This document shows positions 5,067 through 5,083 of a stretch of DNA of 5,083 bases, piece by piece. The stretch spans positions 1-5,083 of the forward strand of contig USHT01000103.1 in the NCBI GenBank assembly GCA_900554455.1, in the 5' to 3' direction. Source of the DNA: an uncultured Collinsella sp. (GTDB taxonomy: Bacteria > Actinomycetota > Coriobacteriia > Coriobacteriales > Coriobacteriaceae). The translations under genes and the position numbers were made by a program. Numbering within the stretch: the stretch's first letter is position 1; the number at the start of each line of letters is the position of its first letter. Under the pieces are notes generated by a model. That model had not been told where the DNA came from, made no database searches, and was given only the letters and a program-made list of their open reading frames with translations.

Positions 5067-5083
5067 GCTCGTTGACGCTGCGC

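Overview
The window is GC-rich, with strong AGGAGG-type ribosome binding sites and tightly packed genes. The gene set is ordinary bacterial chromosome: a MarR-regulated ABC exporter operon, a small protein of unknown function and a small nitroreductase. Base composition and protein style suggest a high-GC Gram-positive gut anaerobe, possibly a Coriobacteriia member such as Collinsella. That placement is a guess from style; no marker gene is present.

Layout. Positions 1-3751 (minus strand) hold one operon transcribed right to left. A MarR-family regulator (3251-3751) comes first, then an ABC half-transporter of 578 residues (1527-3263), then a second ABC half-transporter (start at 1525) that runs off the left edge just after its Walker A motif. 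The three genes overlap or nearly touch, so they are probably translated together. The two transporter subunits look like the two halves of a heterodimeric type IV (TM287/288, LmrCD, EfrAB-like) exporter. The complete subunit carries the noncanonical Walker B (Asp for Glu) and switch-loop (Gln for His) residues of the degenerate-site partner. In front of the regulator is a good sigma70-type promoter with two near-identical 18-bp semi-palindromes, one inside the -35/-10 spacer and one in the leader. They are plausible autoregulatory operators.

Positions 3871-4222 (minus strand) hold a separate single-gene unit. It encodes a 96-residue acidic protein I do not recognise, with a very strong ribosome binding site and a convincing intrinsic terminator. 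The 294-base stretch 4223-4516 between this gene and the divergent nitroreductase is AT-richer than its surroundings. It contains a 36-bp imperfect palindrome, a smaller inverted repeat and a probable promoter for the nitroreductase. A nitroreductase-family flavoprotein (4517-5038, plus strand) follows, ending in a perfect 9-bp hairpin without a U-tract.

How the parts may work together: the regulator probably represses its own operon and releases it when it senses a drug-like, phenolic or oxidising ligand, inducing the exporter. The nitroreductase could be a second detoxification activity, but it is separately transcribed and nothing in the sequence ties it to the exporter. I see no wholly new system. 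The items most worth a second look are the operator repeats, the 96-residue orphan and the palindrome upstream of it.
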